From Luteimonas sp. JM171 (GTDB lineage Bacteria > Pseudomonadota > Gammaproteobacteria > Xanthomonadales > Xanthomonadaceae), in contig NZ_CP017074.1 in assembly GCF_001717465.1 (NCBI RefSeq), forward strand, positions 553,162 to 617,161: DNA of 64,000 bases, in the 5' to 3' direction. The notes under the pieces are model-generated. The model ran no database searches, had not been told where the DNA came from, and saw only the letters and a list, made by a program, of their open reading frames with translations. The position numbers were made by a program, and so were the translations under genes. This document shows, one piece after another, positions 17,209-27,514 of the stretch; the first letter of the stretch is position 1, and each line of letters starts with the position of its first letter.

Positions 17209-17814
17209 TCAGCCCTCGTCGCCGCTGGCGATCGGAGCCTCGGTGGTGATGTGCAATTCGATCTCGTCCGGAACATTCGGGACGTACAGACCGAGATCGA
17301 AATCACTGCGCTTGATCGTCGCCTCGGCATCAAAGCCGGCGGTCTGCTTGCCCGTTGCCGGGTGCTCACCGATCAGGTTGATGTCCGCCTCCAGCACCAC
17401 TTCCTTGGTGATGCCCTTGATGGTCAGCTCGCCGGTGATCTTGAGCTCGTCACCGTCGTCGCCGTCGACCTCCACCGAAGTGCTGCGGAAGGTGGCCTCG
17501 GGAAACTGTGCGGCGTCGAAGAAGTCATCGCTGAGCAGGTGGTCGTTGAACGCCTGCACGTTCGACTCCAGGCCCGACAGTGGCAGCGTCACTTCAACGC
17601 TGGAGGCGGAAACGTTGTCGGCGTCGTAGACGATGCGGCCGTCGATGTCGCCGAACAGTATCACCGGGTTGGAAAAGCCGAAGTGGTTCCACTTGGCAGC
17701 CACGGTGGTGTGGTCAGGATCCATCTCGTAGGTGACGGGCTCGGCGATCGCGCCGGTGGCAAAGACGGAAAGCGCGGCGGCAAGCGCCAGGGTGCGGAAG
17801 TTGCGGTGCTTCAT
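17209..17814 (-). CDS. YceI family periplasmic protein
   Basis: This 201-residue protein has a clear signal peptide (MKHRNFRTLALAAALSVFA, ending AIA before EPV) and the lipocalin-like YceI fold that binds isoprenoid-type lipids such as ubiquinone-8 in characterised members. Family features are YEMDPDHTTVAAKWNHFGFS near the mature N-terminus, HLLSDDFFDAAQFPEATF in the middle and a late TIKRSDFDLG. The ATG at 17814 has AAGGAG upstream; the longer frame is not used. It lies 53 bp downstream of the RutE-like gene on the same strand, so both probably share a transcript. Its exact ligand is unknown. Confidence 0.92.
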   Translation of the reverse strand: MKHRNFRTLALAAALSVFATGAIAEPVTYEMDPDHTTVAAKWNHFGFSNPVILFGDIDGRIVYDADNVSASSVEVTLPLSGLESNVQAFNDHLLSDDFFDAAQFPEATFRSTSVEVDGDDGDELKITGELTIKGITKEVVLEADINLIGEHPATGKQTAGFDAEATIKRSDFDLGLYVPNVPDEIELHITTEAPIASGDEG

Positions 17815-17867
17815 GGGAATCTCCTTGTAAACGGGGGTGTCGGGGCCCGGGCCGGGGGCCGGCTCAC

Positions 17868-18455
17868 TCACTCGATGCGGCAGGCCTCGTCAAACGGCAG
17901 CCTGGGCGAACGCTCGAAGATGCTCGACGGATCCCCCTTGCCCAGGTTGACGAGGAAGTTGGAACGGATGGACGTGCCCTTGAAGAAGGTGTCGTCCACC
18001 ATCGCCGCGTTGAAACCGGTCATGGGGCCGGTGTCCAGGCCGAGCGCGCGCGCGGCGATGATCAGGTACGCGCCCTGCAGTGTGCCGTTGCGGAAGGCAT
18101 GCTCCTCGCGCCCCTCCTGGGGGCCGTCGAACCAGGCCTTCGCATCGGTGTGGGGGAACAGGTAGGGCAGCTTTTCGTGGAACTCGAGGTCGTGCGCCAC
18201 GATCACCGTGACCGGCGCTTCCATGGTCTTGGCCCGGTTGCCCTCGTCCAGCGCCGGCTCCAGCTTGGCCTTGGCCTCCGGCGAGCGCACGAACACGAAC
18301 CGTGCCGGGGACTGGTTGGCGCTGGTCGGCCCCCACTTGAGCAGCTCGTAGAGCTGGTGGATGGTGGCGTCATCGATCTCGCCGCTGAACCGGTTGTAGG
18401 TCCGGGCAGTGCGGAAGAGCTGGTCGAACGCTGGATCGGACAAGGGTTGGCTCAT
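17868..18455 (-). CDS. Nitroreductase family protein, malonic semialdehyde reductase (RutE-like)
   Basis: The 195-residue protein belongs to the FMN-dependent nitroreductase family, subgroup RutE/HadB, which reduces malonic semialdehyde or related aldehydes/quinones using NAD(P)H. Recognisable segments are [33 protein letters not shown] (FMN site), [14 protein letters not shown] and the final [22 protein letters not shown]. No pyrimidine-degradation (rut) genes lie nearby, so its role may be general detoxification. The start [11 protein letters not shown] fits the usual length of the family, with GGGAG 11 nt upstream; an alternative ATG lies seven codons earlier. Confidence 0.88.
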   Translation of the reverse strand: MSQPLSDPAFDQLFRTARTYNRFSGEIDDATIHQLYELLKWGPTSANQSPARFVFVRSPEAKAKLEPALDEGNRAKTMEAPVTVIVAHDLEFHEKLPYLFPHTDAKAWFDGPQEGREEHAFRNGTLQGAYLIIAARALGLDTGPMTGFNAAMVDDTFFKGTSIRSNFLVNLGKGDPSSIFERSPRLPFDEACRIE

Positions 18456-18562
18456 CTGGAAAGTGTCTCCCTGCATGTGGGTGGCGCATGTGAACAGGAC
18501 TCCAGTGTAGAGTCCGCGTGGCGCAGTGGCGCCTCGGTTTCCGGAACGGAAGGTCGGTTTTC

Positions 18563-19567
18563 GTGGAACAATCAGGCACAAATAGCAACTACGGTCCCAT
18601 TATTGGAACAGCTTGGACGCTGACCGACGGGCATGCCGGCAACCTCAGGCAGGCGCTATCGCTTGCCGTCGCCCTGGGCCACGAATCCGCCCGCAACTGG
18701 CTGCTGGCGCCGCGCGCGCCTTGGCGCTGGGCGGCGCCGCGTCGCGTCCCCGGCGCATCCGCTGCGTTTGGCCGCGGCTTCGCCACCGCCCTGCGACAGG
18801 AACCACCGGCGCTGGCGATCGGCTGTGGCCGGCAGGCCGCGCTGGCAACGCGGCTGGCCCGGGAAGCGGGCGCGAGGGCGGTGCAGATCCTCGATCCGCG
18901 CATTGATCCCGCCCACTGGGACCTGGTGATCGCGCCGGAGCACGACGGCCTGTCCGGCGCCAACGTGCTTACCCCACTGGGGAGCCTGAACCCCGTGGAC
19001 GAAGGCTGGCTCGCAGCCGGGCGCGCCGACTTCCCCCAGCTGGCGATGCTGCCGCGCCCGCGCATCGCCCTGCTGCTGGGCGGCAGCAGCCCGCATGCGC
19101 GCTTCGACCGTGCCGCCTTCGATGAGATGGCCGAGACGGTCTCCGGCGTGCTGGCCGACGGCGGCAGCGTGCTGGCTACGGCCTCGCGCCGCACCGATCC
19201 GGAAGTCTCGGCCGCCCTGCGCGCGCGCATGGACGCGGGCGACGGAAGCGGCTGGGCCGGCGTGGCCTGGACCGGCGAAGGCGATGGCCCCAACCCCTAC
19301 CCCGGCCTGCTCGGCTGGGCTGACCGCATCGTGTGCACGCCGGACTCGGTGAACATGATTTCCGAGGCCTGTGCCACATGGGCTCCGGTATTCGTCTTTG
19401 ATCCCAAAGGCACCCGCGGCCGCCCGCGCCGGTTCCTCGATGCGCTGCTTGCGCGCGGGCGCATCCGCCCGCTGGACGCGAGCCTGGCCCCGTTCGAGGC
19501 CGAGCCCCTGCGGGAAACGGCGCGCATCGCCGCGCAGGTGCGCGAGCGGCTCAGCGCGTCGGGCTGA
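18563..19567 (+). CDS. ELM1 family protein (DUF1022), glycosyltransferase-like fold
   Basis: This 334-residue protein belongs to the family named after the plant mitochondrial fission factor ELM1; bacterial members are uncharacterised. The conserved start is [19 protein letters not shown], followed by [20 protein letters not shown] and [14 protein letters not shown] near the C-terminus. The overall layout resembles two-domain nucleotide-sugar-binding folds, suggesting a sugar-related role in the envelope, which is inference. The GTG at 18563 has GGAAGG about 9 nt upstream; a GTG at 18518 is possible but would overlap the divergent promoter region. It is divergent from the RutE-like gene and convergent with the LysM gene (10-bp gap). 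Confidence 0.85.
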   Translation: MEQSGTNSNYGPIIGTAWTLTDGHAGNLRQALSLAVALGHESARNWLLAPRAPWRWAAPRRVPGASAAFGRGFATALRQEPPALAIGCGRQAALATRLAREAGARAVQILDPRIDPAHWDLVIAPEHDGLSGANVLTPLGSLNPVDEGWLAAGRADFPQLAMLPRPRIALLLGGSSPHARFDRAAFDEMAETVSGVLADGGSVLATASRRTDPEVSAALRARMDAGDGSGWAGVAWTGEGDGPNPYPGLLGWADRIVCTPDSVNMISEACATWAPVFVFDPKGTRGRPRRFLDALLARGRIRPLDASLAPFEAEPLRETARIAAQVRERLSASG

Positions 19568-19577
19568 TCACCGCGGG

Positions 19578-21245
19578 TCAGCCGTGGACGCTGACCCGGG
19601 CCTCAACGGGCGCGAAGTCGCGGTCACCAAAACCTTCCACGGTGCTGCCATCGGAGATGGTGAAGAGGCGCTGGCTCAGGCCGTAATCGTCATTGCCAAG
19701 ATTGCGGCCAAGCGCCAAGGCGAAATCCCAAGCATCAGGCTCCGGATAGCTGCCGTCCGGCTCCATGTAGCCAAGCAGGTGGCCGAGGTCCATGTGGGCC
19801 CCGTTTTCCACCGCCGAGAGGGTCTGGCCAGCCAGGGCGGCCATCTGCTCTTCGGTGAACGACAGCGTGATCGTCTGGCCGGATTCGACCGGGCCGCTGT
19901 CCGCCTGCGTGACGCCGCCCGTCAGCGCGGCGTTGAGCAGCTGCTCGTTCTGCCCGTCCACCTGGATGTCGTAGCTGTAGATGCGCTCGCTGGCGATCTC
20001 GTTGCCCTCGGCGTCCCAGCGCTGGCTGATGTTCATCGGCACGTTGCCCGAGTACTGCAGGTCCACGCTGCGCTCCACGGTGCCGTCGGCATGCGTGGTC
20101 ATCACCATGTTGCCGGTGTTCTCCGCCCCGTCCAGGGTCAGCTTGAGCGGCCCGAGCTTGCCCGAGAGCTGCGACTGCGAGCTGTAGTCGAGCTTCTCGA
20201 TGGTGGCCACGCCATCCACGCCGTCGCCGTTGTCGGACGGCAAGGTCCCGGTGGCGAGGAAGTCGTTGTAGGCGGCCAGGCCTTCCGCGGTGGACAGGTC
20301 GAACTCGGCGGTCTTGAGGGTCGCTTCCGACAGGCTGTCGTTGCGGCCGAGCATCACGCTGGCCACCTTGAAGTCCACGCCCACGCCGTTGTACGCCTTG
20401 ATGGCCTCGGTCGGACCGGCGGTCACGCGCACGGTGTCCTCGCCGGTGCGCTCGATCGCGGTGCTCACCCCGGTCTCGTCGGTGACCCTGGTCTCGGCGG
20501 CCAGCTTCTTGAAGGTCGCCTTGAATTCATTGGTGGTGTACTGCGAGCCGTCCATGGTCACCACGGTGCCTTCGGGCATCGTGGAGGGATCGAAGGGATT
20601 GATCGACAGCGGATCGACGGCGCTGTCCTCGGGCATGGCCACCGAGTACGACGTGCGGATGCCTTCGGTACGCCCGATCTCCAGCCCCGCCTGCGGCGTG
20701 TTCACCCCGCCCTTGATGAAGATCGAGACGTCGGAGGAGAGCTGCCAGGTGGTCACCCCGTCTTCGGTGTTGCCGCCCCCGGTGACCGAAGCGTTGCCGC
20801 CGGCGCTGAAGCTCACGCCATAGCCCTTGGCGTTGGTGACCGACTCGCTGAAGGACAGACCGCCCGAGAGGGTGATGGTGCCCTTGTCGGGGTTGACGCT
20901 GATGCCGCCGCTGGCCGAGGTGGAGGACTTGTCGACGGTGCCGTTTTCCGACGTCGTGGTGGTGGTTTCCGTGGTGCGGTTGGAGACCCCGATGCTGCCG
21001 TCGTTGGAGACGCTCACGCTCGGATCGTCGCTGACCCGCGGCGGGATCGTCAGCTCCTGCTGCGGGTACACCATGTCCGGGTTCTGGATCGACGGATTGG
21101 CCTTGATGATGTCCTGCACGCCCACCCCATAGCGGTTGGCGATGTCGGTCAGGCTTTCGGCCGGTGCAACGGTGTGGGTGCTCTCGTTGCGCGAAGGCTG
21201 CGGCAGCGAAGCGTAGCCGCCGTCGTGGATGGCGTGGATGGTCAT
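19578..21245 (-). CDS. Large orphan protein with an N-terminal LysM domain
   Basis: The 555-residue protein has a LysM peptidoglycan-binding domain near residues 23-70 (HTVAPAESLTDIANRYGVGV, then NPDMVYPQQELTIP). There is no signal peptide or membrane helix before it. After a Ser/Thr-rich linker (residues 75-110) comes a long region rich in Gly, Ser, Thr and short strand-like stretches that matches no family I know. A leaderless protein with a cell-wall-binding module could be released by a contact-dependent or specialised secretion route, or act on lysis; this is inference. It stands alone between the ELM1-family gene and the amidohydrolase gene, with no immunity-like neighbour visible. Confidence 0.75.
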   Translation of the reverse strand: MTIHAIHDGGYASLPQPSRNESTHTVAPAESLTDIANRYGVGVQDIIKANPSIQNPDMVYPQQELTIPPRVSDDPSVSVSNDGSIGVSNRTTETTTTTSENGTVDKSSTSASGGISVNPDKGTITLSGGLSFSESVTNAKGYGVSFSAGGNASVTGGGNTEDGVTTWQLSSDVSIFIKGGVNTPQAGLEIGRTEGIRTSYSVAMPEDSAVDPLSINPFDPSTMPEGTVVTMDGSQYTTNEFKATFKKLAAETRVTDETGVSTAIERTGEDTVRVTAGPTEAIKAYNGVGVDFKVASVMLGRNDSLSEATLKTAEFDLSTAEGLAAYNDFLATGTLPSDNGDGVDGVATIEKLDYSSQSQLSGKLGPLKLTLDGAENTGNMVMTTHADGTVERSVDLQYSGNVPMNISQRWDAEGNEIASERIYSYDIQVDGQNEQLLNAALTGGVTQADSGPVESGQTITLSFTEEQMAALAGQTLSAVENGAHMDLGHLLGYMEPDGSYPEPDAWDFALALGRNLGNDDYGLSQRLFTISDGSTVEGFGDRDFAPVEARVSVHG

Positions 21246-21343
21246 CGGTCGATCCTGGATACGCGGTTCTGGGACCGCGCCATGCTAGTCGGCGCACGCC
21301 GGGCGGGCAGCTGGGGTTTTCCCCAGTTGACTGCATCGCGGCT

Positions 21344-22774
21344 TCACTCCGCGGTCGCCGCGATCCGCTCCAGCCGCGCCTGGATCTGTGCTTCAGGCAG
21401 CCATTGGCCGCGCACCATCACCCCGACGCGGCGCTGCACGTTGGCCACGTCCTCCAGCGGGTTGGCCTCCAGCAGGACCAGGTCGGCGCGACGCCCCGGC
21501 TCGACCGTTCCGAACGCCCCGGGCGTGCCGAAGTAGTGCGCCGGCGCGCGCGTGCCGGTGACCAGCACTTCGTAGGGCGTCAGGCCCGCGGCCACCATCA
21601 TCCGCAGCTCGTGATGGATCGAGAAGCCGGGCACGTTGAAGAACTGCGGGGCGTCGGATCCCAGTGCGATCGGCGCGCCGGCGGCGTGCAGCGCGCGGGT
21701 CAGCTCCCGGCGCAGTTCCACCAGGGCCTGCGCCGCACCAGGCTGGAAGTCGTCGCGGGCCTGGAAGCGGTGCTTGGCCTCCACCCAGCCGTCGCGCACC
21801 CGGCGCGGCATGTAGCGCATTTCCGGCCAGGCGATCATCTCCTCCGCGGGCGTGTCCGAGGCCAGATGCTCGACCAGGCTCAGCGTGGGCACGTTCCAGG
21901 TGTCCGCCGCGAGGGTGCGTTCGATGGCTTCGGGGATGCGTCCACGATCGGCCAGGTGAACCCAGCCGCTGCCGAAGAAGCCCGGCTCGGCGTCCCCGGT
22001 ATCGGCGTCGTCGGGCACCAGGAATTCCACATAGCGGTCGTAGTGGTCGATCGAGGTCTGGCGGGCATCCAGCGCGCCCACCAGGCCGACTTCGGCCGGG
22101 ATGTGGCCGCCGAAGGGCATTCCGACTTCATGCGCGGCCTCCGCCATCGCCGCGTAGGAAGCCGGGTTGATCGTGCCGATCTTGAGCAGGTCGAAGCCCT
22201 GCGCCTGGTAATCGCGCACCGCCTGCGCGGCGGCTTCCGGCGTGCCGGCAGTCTCCGGGGTGAGCCACGGGCTCGCCGCGAACAGCGTCGGGCCCATCAG
22301 GTCGCCGGATTCGATGCGTTCGCGCAGCTCCAGGTGGTACGCGTGGCCAGCCATGTTGCGCACGGTGGTCACGCCGTTGGAGACGTACAGGAACAGCATG
22401 TCCCCGGCGTATTGCGGATCGTCCGGGCCGGGCACGTGCCCGTGCATCTCGGCCAGGCCCGGCATCAGCCAGCGCCCTTCACCGTCAATGCGCTGCGCGC
22501 CGGCAGGCACCTGCGACGCATCCCCGGCCACGGACTCGATGCGTCCGTTGCGCACCACCACCGTGTGGTCCTCGAGCACGCGATGGCTGTCCATCGGCAC
22601 GACGTTGACCCCCACGAAGGCAATGGCGTCGGTCCCGGTGACGGCAGGCACGGGCGCCTGGCCCGCGGGGAGTTCGGCCCGGGTGCCGCAAGCAGCCAGG
22701 ACCAGTCCGAGCAAGGCCGCCACCATGCGGACTCCCGGGTGTCGCGCCGCGCCTTCCAGGAGGGATGGGTGCAT
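21344..22774 (-). CDS. Lipoprotein metal-dependent amidohydrolase
   Basis: The 476-residue protein is an amidohydrolase-superfamily enzyme (imidazolonepropionase-like subgroup). A lipobox (LLGLVLAAC) about 30 residues in indicates an envelope lipoprotein; either ATG 22774 or the internal MVAALLG could be the start. The first metal motif is HGH in GLAEMHGHVPG, other ligands are in FGGHIPAE and TSIDHYDR, and the catalytic aspartate is in ALGSDAPQF. The substrate is unknown; relatives act on cyclic amides, peptides or organophosphates. The protein ends in the usual composite domain (GRRADLVLLEANPLEDVANV). It sits downstream of glnE on the same strand, with a 127-bp gap. Confidence 0.88.
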   Translation of the reverse strand: MHPSLLEGAARHPGVRMVAALLGLVLAACGTRAELPAGQAPVPAVTGTDAIAFVGVNVVPMDSHRVLEDHTVVVRNGRIESVAGDASQVPAGAQRIDGEGRWLMPGLAEMHGHVPGPDDPQYAGDMLFLYVSNGVTTVRNMAGHAYHLELRERIESGDLMGPTLFAASPWLTPETAGTPEAAAQAVRDYQAQGFDLLKIGTINPASYAAMAEAAHEVGMPFGGHIPAEVGLVGALDARQTSIDHYDRYVEFLVPDDADTGDAEPGFFGSGWVHLADRGRIPEAIERTLAADTWNVPTLSLVEHLASDTPAEEMIAWPEMRYMPRRVRDGWVEAKHRFQARDDFQPGAAQALVELRRELTRALHAAGAPIALGSDAPQFFNVPGFSIHHELRMMVAAGLTPYEVLVTGTRAPAHYFGTPGAFGTVEPGRRADLVLLEANPLEDVANVQRRVGVMVRGQWLPEAQIQARLERIAATAE

Positions 22775-22901
22775 GTCGTCGTGGCTCCAGCGCCGGCCGG
22801 CAGTGGTCTGGCTCGACCCTAAACCCCGGCAGGATGGCGGGCAACCAGGCCGGTGCCCACGCTCCAGCGTGCACCACGGCTCAAGCCGCTGGCACGCGGT
22901 T

Positions 22902-25715
22902 TCAGTCGAACACCAGCCCGTGCGCCCGGCATGCCTCGCCGATGGCGGCCCTGGCGGTCCGCAGGGGCGCGGTGTCGGGCACCAGGCGCGAACGCCGGTC
23001 CAGGCTGCAGGCCAGGGCGAGGCCCGACAGGGTGGCGTGGGCATCACGCAGCCCCTCCACGCAGTCCGGGCCGAGCAGGCCGGCCGCGCCCGCCGCGTCC
23101 AGCAGGGCCGGCGTGGCGCGCGGCACAAGCAGCCCAGGGTGGACATAGGCCTGCCAGAGCACCAGGTACTGGAGCAGGAATTCCAGGTCGGTGAGACCCC
23201 CGGCTCCGTGCTTGAGGTCGAAGCGGCCGTCCTGGCTCCGATCCAGCTCCGCGCGCATCCTCGCGCGCATCCCGGAGATGTCCTCGCGCAGGCGGTCCCG
23301 GTCGCGCCGCCGGGCAAGCGCGCGCTCGCGCACGCGTTCGAAGTCCGCGCACAGGCTGTGGTCCCCGGCCACGCAGCGCGCGCGAACCAGCGCCTGGTGC
23401 TCCCAGGTCCAGGCACGCACGCGCTGGTATTCGTCATAGCTGGCAAGCGAGGACACCAGCAGGCCGCTGGCGCCGTCGGGGCGCAGCCGCACGTCGACCT
23501 CGTACAGGCGGCCAGGCCCGGTCACGGTGCCCAGCAGCGACACCAGCTTCTGCGCCAGGCGCGCGAACCAGCGCTGCGCATCCAGCGGCCGCTCCCCGTC
23601 CGACTGCGCACCGGGCGGCGCATCGTAGAGGAACACCAGGTCCAGATCGGAGCCGACGCTGAGCTCCTCGCCCCCCAGGCTGCCGTAGCCGATCACGGCA
23701 AAGCGCGCGCCCGCGAGGTCGCCGCGGGTCGCCCGCAGTTCGCGGCGGGCCAGCTCCACCACGACCTCCACCACCGCATCGGCCAGCCACGCCAGCTGTC
23801 GCGCGGCCTCGCGCGCCGGCAGCCGCGCATCCAGCACCGCCAGTCCGATCCGGAAGCTCAGGGCCTGCCGGGTCTCGTTGAGCACGAACAGCGCCTGCTC
23901 CAGGTCCTGGTGGCGCAGGGCCGGCGCGCAGGCGCGTGAGAACAGCGCCCGGTCAGGCAGCGGGCCTTCGGCCCTGGCATCGAGCAGCTCGTCGAGCAGC
24001 AGCGGGTGGGAAGCCACCCGCTCGGCCAGGAACGCGCTGCGGGTCACCAGGTCGATCAGTCGCTCCAGGGCGCTGGGCTGCTCGTCCAGGAGCGCCAGGT
24101 AGGCTGTGCGGCGCAGGATGTTCTGCACCACGGCAAGCAGTCGCCGCACCGCCTGCAGCGGGCGGTCGGCGGGCGCGCTGGCCTGCAGCAGCACCGGCAT
24201 CACCCGGTCCAGGCGTGCACGGGCCTGGTCGGAAAGATCGCGCACGCTGGGCGAGCGCACGAAATCACGCAGCGCCGAATCCACCGCCGCGGCGTCTCCG
24301 AACCCGGCTGCCGCAAGCACCTGGGCGTCACCGGCTTCAGGCAGCGCCCGCCAATAGGCGCTGATGTCGCTGTCCACCCGCGGCTTCTCGCTGCGCTGGG
24401 CAAGCAGGGCATCGAACTCGTGCGCTACCGCGGCCCGGTGCCCGTCCAGTTCGGCCACCAGCGGCTCCCAGCCCGCATGGCCCAGCCCGGACGCGATCCG
24501 CAGCCGCTCCAGCGGATCGCGCGGAAGCTCATGCACCTGCGCGTCGCGCAGCATCTGCAGGCGGTTTTCCAGCCGGCGCATGAAGCGATAGGCCTGGCAC
24601 AGCGCATGCGCGCTGTCCCGGGGAATGTGCCGCGCCGCCGCCAGCGCCTCCAGCGCCGGCTGCAGGCGCGGCTCGCGCAGGGCGGGTTCGCGGCCGCCGC
24701 GGATCAGCTGCAGCACCTGGGCCAGGAACTCCACCTCGCGGATGCCGCCGCGTCCGCGCTTGATGTCGTCGTCCAGGTCCTTGCGCGCCACCTCCGCCGC
24801 GATCGAGGCCTTCATGCCGCGCAGGCCGTCGAGCGCGCCGTAATCGAGGTAGCGACGGTAGACGAAGGGTTCGAGCTGCCTGAGAAACGACTCCCCGGCG
24901 GCGATGTCACCGGCCACCGGCCGCGCTTTCTGCCAGGCGTAACGCTCCCAGTCGCGCCCTTCGGTGTGGAAGTAGTGCTCCATGGCGGCGAAGCTGAGTA
25001 CGATCCTCCCGGCGCCGCCAAAGGGACGCAGGCGCAGGTCCACCCGGTGGCAGAAACCGTCGGCGGTGGCTTCGTCCAGCAGCTTGGCCAGCGCCTGCCC
25101 GAGCCGCGTGAAGTATTGCTCGGCGGCCAGCGGGCGCGGGCCATCGCTCTCGCCGGCCCGCGGATACGCATAGACGAGGTCGACGTCGGAACTGAAGTTC
25201 AGCTCCTGGCCGCCGAGCTTGCCCAGCGCGAACACCACCATCCGCACGCCGTGACCCTCCGCGTCCCGCACCACGCCGTGGCGCCCGGCGAACTGCGCTT
25301 CAAGCGCGTCGTGCCCCAGGCGCAGGCAGGTGTCGGCCAGCCGCGTGCTCCCCTCCAGGGTCGCGTCGATCCCGTCCAGGCCCAGCACGTCGCGCCACAC
25401 CAGGCGGGTGGATTCAGCGGTGCGGTACAGGCGCAGCAGGCGCGGCCACTCCTGGGCCGCGCCGGGCTCCAGGTCCGGGGCGGGCCGGCGCCTGGCTCCG
25501 TCGTCCGCCAGCAGATCAAGCAGCAGGGCGGGCTGGCGGACCAGGGTGTCAACGGCGAAATCGCTGGCAATCGCCACCCGGCGGACCCGGTCGGCGGCAT
25601 CGGGGGCGTCCAGCGCGCCGGCCTGGTCGCCAAGCGCCGCGCGCAGGCGCTCCAGCGCGCGCGCGGCCAGGGTTTCAAGCGTGGCTTCCGGGCGGTCCTG
25701 CTCCATGCGGGCCAT
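22902..25715 (-). CDS. glnE: Bifunctional glutamine synthetase adenylyltransferase/deadenylylase
   Basis: GlnE adds AMP to, and removes it from, glutamine synthetase in response to PII, setting nitrogen assimilation. The 937-residue protein has two nucleotidyltransferase domains separated by a helical regulatory region: the N-terminal deadenylylase with [17 protein letters not shown] and the C-terminal adenylylase with [20 protein letters not shown]. GlnD-like helical segments follow each. The start [11 protein letters not shown] was chosen because a strong terminator hairpin (25748-25785) lies just upstream; the longer open frame would run through it. Length is normal for the family. The gene seems to have its own promoter in the 180 bp behind the terminator or to depend on read-through. 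Confidence 0.95.
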   Translation of the reverse strand: MARMEQDRPEATLETLAARALERLRAALGDQAGALDAPDAADRVRRVAIASDFAVDTLVRQPALLLDLLADDGARRRPAPDLEPGAAQEWPRLLRLYRTAESTRLVWRDVLGLDGIDATLEGSTRLADTCLRLGHDALEAQFAGRHGVVRDAEGHGVRMVVFALGKLGGQELNFSSDVDLVYAYPRAGESDGPRPLAAEQYFTRLGQALAKLLDEATADGFCHRVDLRLRPFGGAGRIVLSFAAMEHYFHTEGRDWERYAWQKARPVAGDIAAGESFLRQLEPFVYRRYLDYGALDGLRGMKASIAAEVARKDLDDDIKRGRGGIREVEFLAQVLQLIRGGREPALREPRLQPALEALAAARHIPRDSAHALCQAYRFMRRLENRLQMLRDAQVHELPRDPLERLRIASGLGHAGWEPLVAELDGHRAAVAHEFDALLAQRSEKPRVDSDISAYWRALPEAGDAQVLAAAGFGDAAAVDSALRDFVRSPSVRDLSDQARARLDRVMPVLLQASAPADRPLQAVRRLLAVVQNILRRTAYLALLDEQPSALERLIDLVTRSAFLAERVASHPLLLDELLDARAEGPLPDRALFSRACAPALRHQDLEQALFVLNETRQALSFRIGLAVLDARLPAREAARQLAWLADAVVEVVVELARRELRATRGDLAGARFAVIGYGSLGGEELSVGSDLDLVFLYDAPPGAQSDGERPLDAQRWFARLAQKLVSLLGTVTGPGRLYEVDVRLRPDGASGLLVSSLASYDEYQRVRAWTWEHQALVRARCVAGDHSLCADFERVRERALARRRDRDRLREDISGMRARMRAELDRSQDGRFDLKHGAGGLTDLEFLLQYLVLWQAYVHPGLLVPRATPALLDAAGAAGLLGPDCVEGLRDAHATLSGLALACSLDRRSRLVPDTAPLRTARAAIGEACRAHGLVFD

Positions 25716-25747
25716 TGTGGCACCGGCCGGGCAAGTGGCGCGGACAT

Positions 25748-25785
25748 AAAAAAAGCCCGCTGCCGGAATCCGGTAGCGGGCTTTT
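25748..25785 (-). terminator. Rho-independent terminator upstream of glnE
   Basis: A 12-bp stem (plus-strand GCCCGCTGCCGG with its complement, one G-T wobble) around a 3-nt loop is flanked by seven A on the left and four T on the right of the plus strand. On the minus strand it reads as a stem followed by seven T, ending transcription of the FAD oxidoreductase gene or of a short RNA starting at 25800-25890. Confidence 0.9.
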
Positions 25786-25894
25786 GCTCCCTCCCCCACG
25801 TCGGGTGCAGGGAGATCGTGAACGAAGTGTTAGGACTGTGCACGCTGCAGTGCAAAACGATACTGGCGGGTTTACAAACAGTTTGCTATGCGAT

Positions 25895-27514
25895 TCATGA
25901 CGATGGCCGCGGTCGACGGCCGAGGTCGCGCAGGATCGCCCCAGCGGCGTTCCGGCCCGGCAGGCCGGTGACCCCACCCCCGGGATGGGTGCCCGAGCCG
26001 CACAGGTAAAGACCCTGCAGCGCGCCGCGATAGCTGCCCTGCCCCAGCACCGGGCGGGCGGAGAACAGCTGGTCGAGCGCGAGCGCGCCGTGGAAGATGT
26101 CGCCGCCCAGCAGGCCGAAGCGGCGCTCCAGGTCGAGCGGCGAAAGCGCCTCCCAGCCCAACACGCTGGCGGCGAAGTTGGGCGCCACCTGGTCAACGGT
26201 GTCGATCATCAGCCTGGCGACGGTGTCGCGGTGGGCATCCCAGCCGCCATCGACGTCCGGGTGCACGTGCTGGCAGAACAGGCTGGCCACGTGCTGTCCC
26301 GCAGGCGCCAGGGTGTCATCCAGGGTCGAGGAGATCACCAGTTCCACCACCGGCTCGCGGGCCCAGCCGGGGTTGTGCTCCTTCGACTTCGCGTCGAAAT
26401 ACGCCTGCTCGAAGTAGCGCAGCGAATGGCCCACCAGGATCCCGCTCTGGTGATGCGGCTGCAGCGCAGTGCCCGGCGCGGCGGTGAAATCCGGCAGCTC
26501 CGACAGCGCCACGTTCATGCGGAAGGTGCCCGAGCCGCAGCGGTAGCGCTCGATCCGCCGGGCGACGTCGTCGTCCAGGTGGGCGCGATCCACCAGCCGG
26601 GTGTACAGGAGCTTCGGGTTGAGATTGGAAACGACGGTCCGCGCCTGCAGCTCGCGCCCGTCCTCCAGCACGACGCCCACCGCGCGGCCCTGCTCGACCA
26701 GCACCCGCGCAACCGCGGCATCGGTCTCAATCACCACCCCGCGGGCGAGGCACTCCTTTTCCATTGCCCGGGTGATCGCGCCCATGCCGCCGATCGCATG
26801 GCCCCAGGTGCCGGACTTGCCGTTGACCTCGCCGAACACGTGGTGCAGCAGCACGTACGCCGAACCCGGCGTGTAAGGACTGGAGAAGTTGCCGACGATC
26901 GAATCCCAGCCCAGCGCCGCCTTCAGCGGATCGGATTCGAACCAGGCATCGAGTATCTCGCCCGCGGATTTGGTGAACATGTCGAGGAGGTCGCGCCGAC
27001 CCCGCATGTCCAGCCCCTTCAGCTGCCGGGCCACCGCGTACGAGGCCAGCCAGTCGGCGAGCACGAAGCGGTCGGACACGTTGGGCGGCGCACGGGTCAT
27101 CAGCACGCGCAGCACCGCCACCACCCGCTCGAGCATGGCGAAATAATCCGGCAGCCGCCCGGCGTCGCGAGTGGACCATTTGGCCATCTCGGCCTGCGTG
27201 CCATCGCCGCCCAGGCGGAACGCCTGCCCGCCCGGCAACGGCAGGAAGTTGGCGAACGGCCGTTCGACCACCTGCAGGCCGTGTTCGGCCAGGCGCAGGT
27301 CGGCGATCACCTGCGGATTGAGCAGGCTGACGGTGTAGCTGGCGATCGAGTTGCGAAAGCCCGGATGGAACTCCTCCGTCACCGCCGCGCCGCCGACGAT
27401 CCCGCGCCGCTCGAGCACCCGCACCCGCAGCCCCGCGCCGGCCAGGTAAGCGGCGCAGACCAGGCCGTTGTGGCCGCCGCCAATCACCAGCACATCGTCG
27501 CGGGGCGCGCTCAT
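25895..27514 (-). CDS. FAD-dependent oxidoreductase (phytoene desaturase/PYROXD2-like)
   Basis: This 539-residue flavoprotein opens with the dinucleotide-binding motif VIGGGHNGLVCAAYLAGAG. It shows typical blocks of the phytoene desaturase/PYROXD2-like amine oxidase superfamily: GGAAVTEEFHPGFRNSIASY, a mid-chain VSNLNPKLLYTRL and the C-terminal FAD site YLCGSGTHPGGGVTG. PYROXD2-type proteins occur widely, but their reaction is uncertain; carotenoid synthesis should not be assumed, because no phytoene synthase is nearby. The ATG overlaps the stop of the upstream MurG-like gene by 4 bp, so both are co-translated. It ends 109 bp before a strong terminator. Confidence 0.87.
   Translation of the reverse strand: MSAPRDDVLVIGGGHNGLVCAAYLAGAGLRVRVLERRGIVGGAAVTEEFHPGFRNSIASYTVSLLNPQVIADLRLAEHGLQVVERPFANFLPLPGGQAFRLGGDGTQAEMAKWSTRDAGRLPDYFAMLERVVAVLRVLMTRAPPNVSDRFVLADWLASYAVARQLKGLDMRGRRDLLDMFTKSAGEILDAWFESDPLKAALGWDSIVGNFSSPYTPGSAYVLLHHVFGEVNGKSGTWGHAIGGMGAITRAMEKECLARGVVIETDAAVARVLVEQGRAVGVVLEDGRELQARTVVSNLNPKLLYTRLVDRAHLDDDVARRIERYRCGSGTFRMNVALSELPDFTAAPGTALQPHHQSGILVGHSLRYFEQAYFDAKSKEHNPGWAREPVVELVISSTLDDTLAPAGQHVASLFCQHVHPDVDGGWDAHRDTVARLMIDTVDQVAPNFAASVLGWEALSPLDLERRFGLLGGDIFHGALALDQLFSARPVLGQGSYRGALQGLYLCGSGTHPGGGVTGLPGRNAAGAILRDLGRRPRPSS

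Noticed and set aside
21344..23446. Amidohydrolase with a 220-residue N-terminal extension overlapping glnE
   Set aside because: The extension is antisense-like low-complexity sequence in another frame of glnE. The lipoprotein signal defines the start at 22774.
25895..27514. Carotenoid biosynthesis locus
   Set aside because: The oxidoreductase resembles phytoene desaturase, but no phytoene synthase or cyclase is near, and the sequence fits the PYROXD2-like group better.
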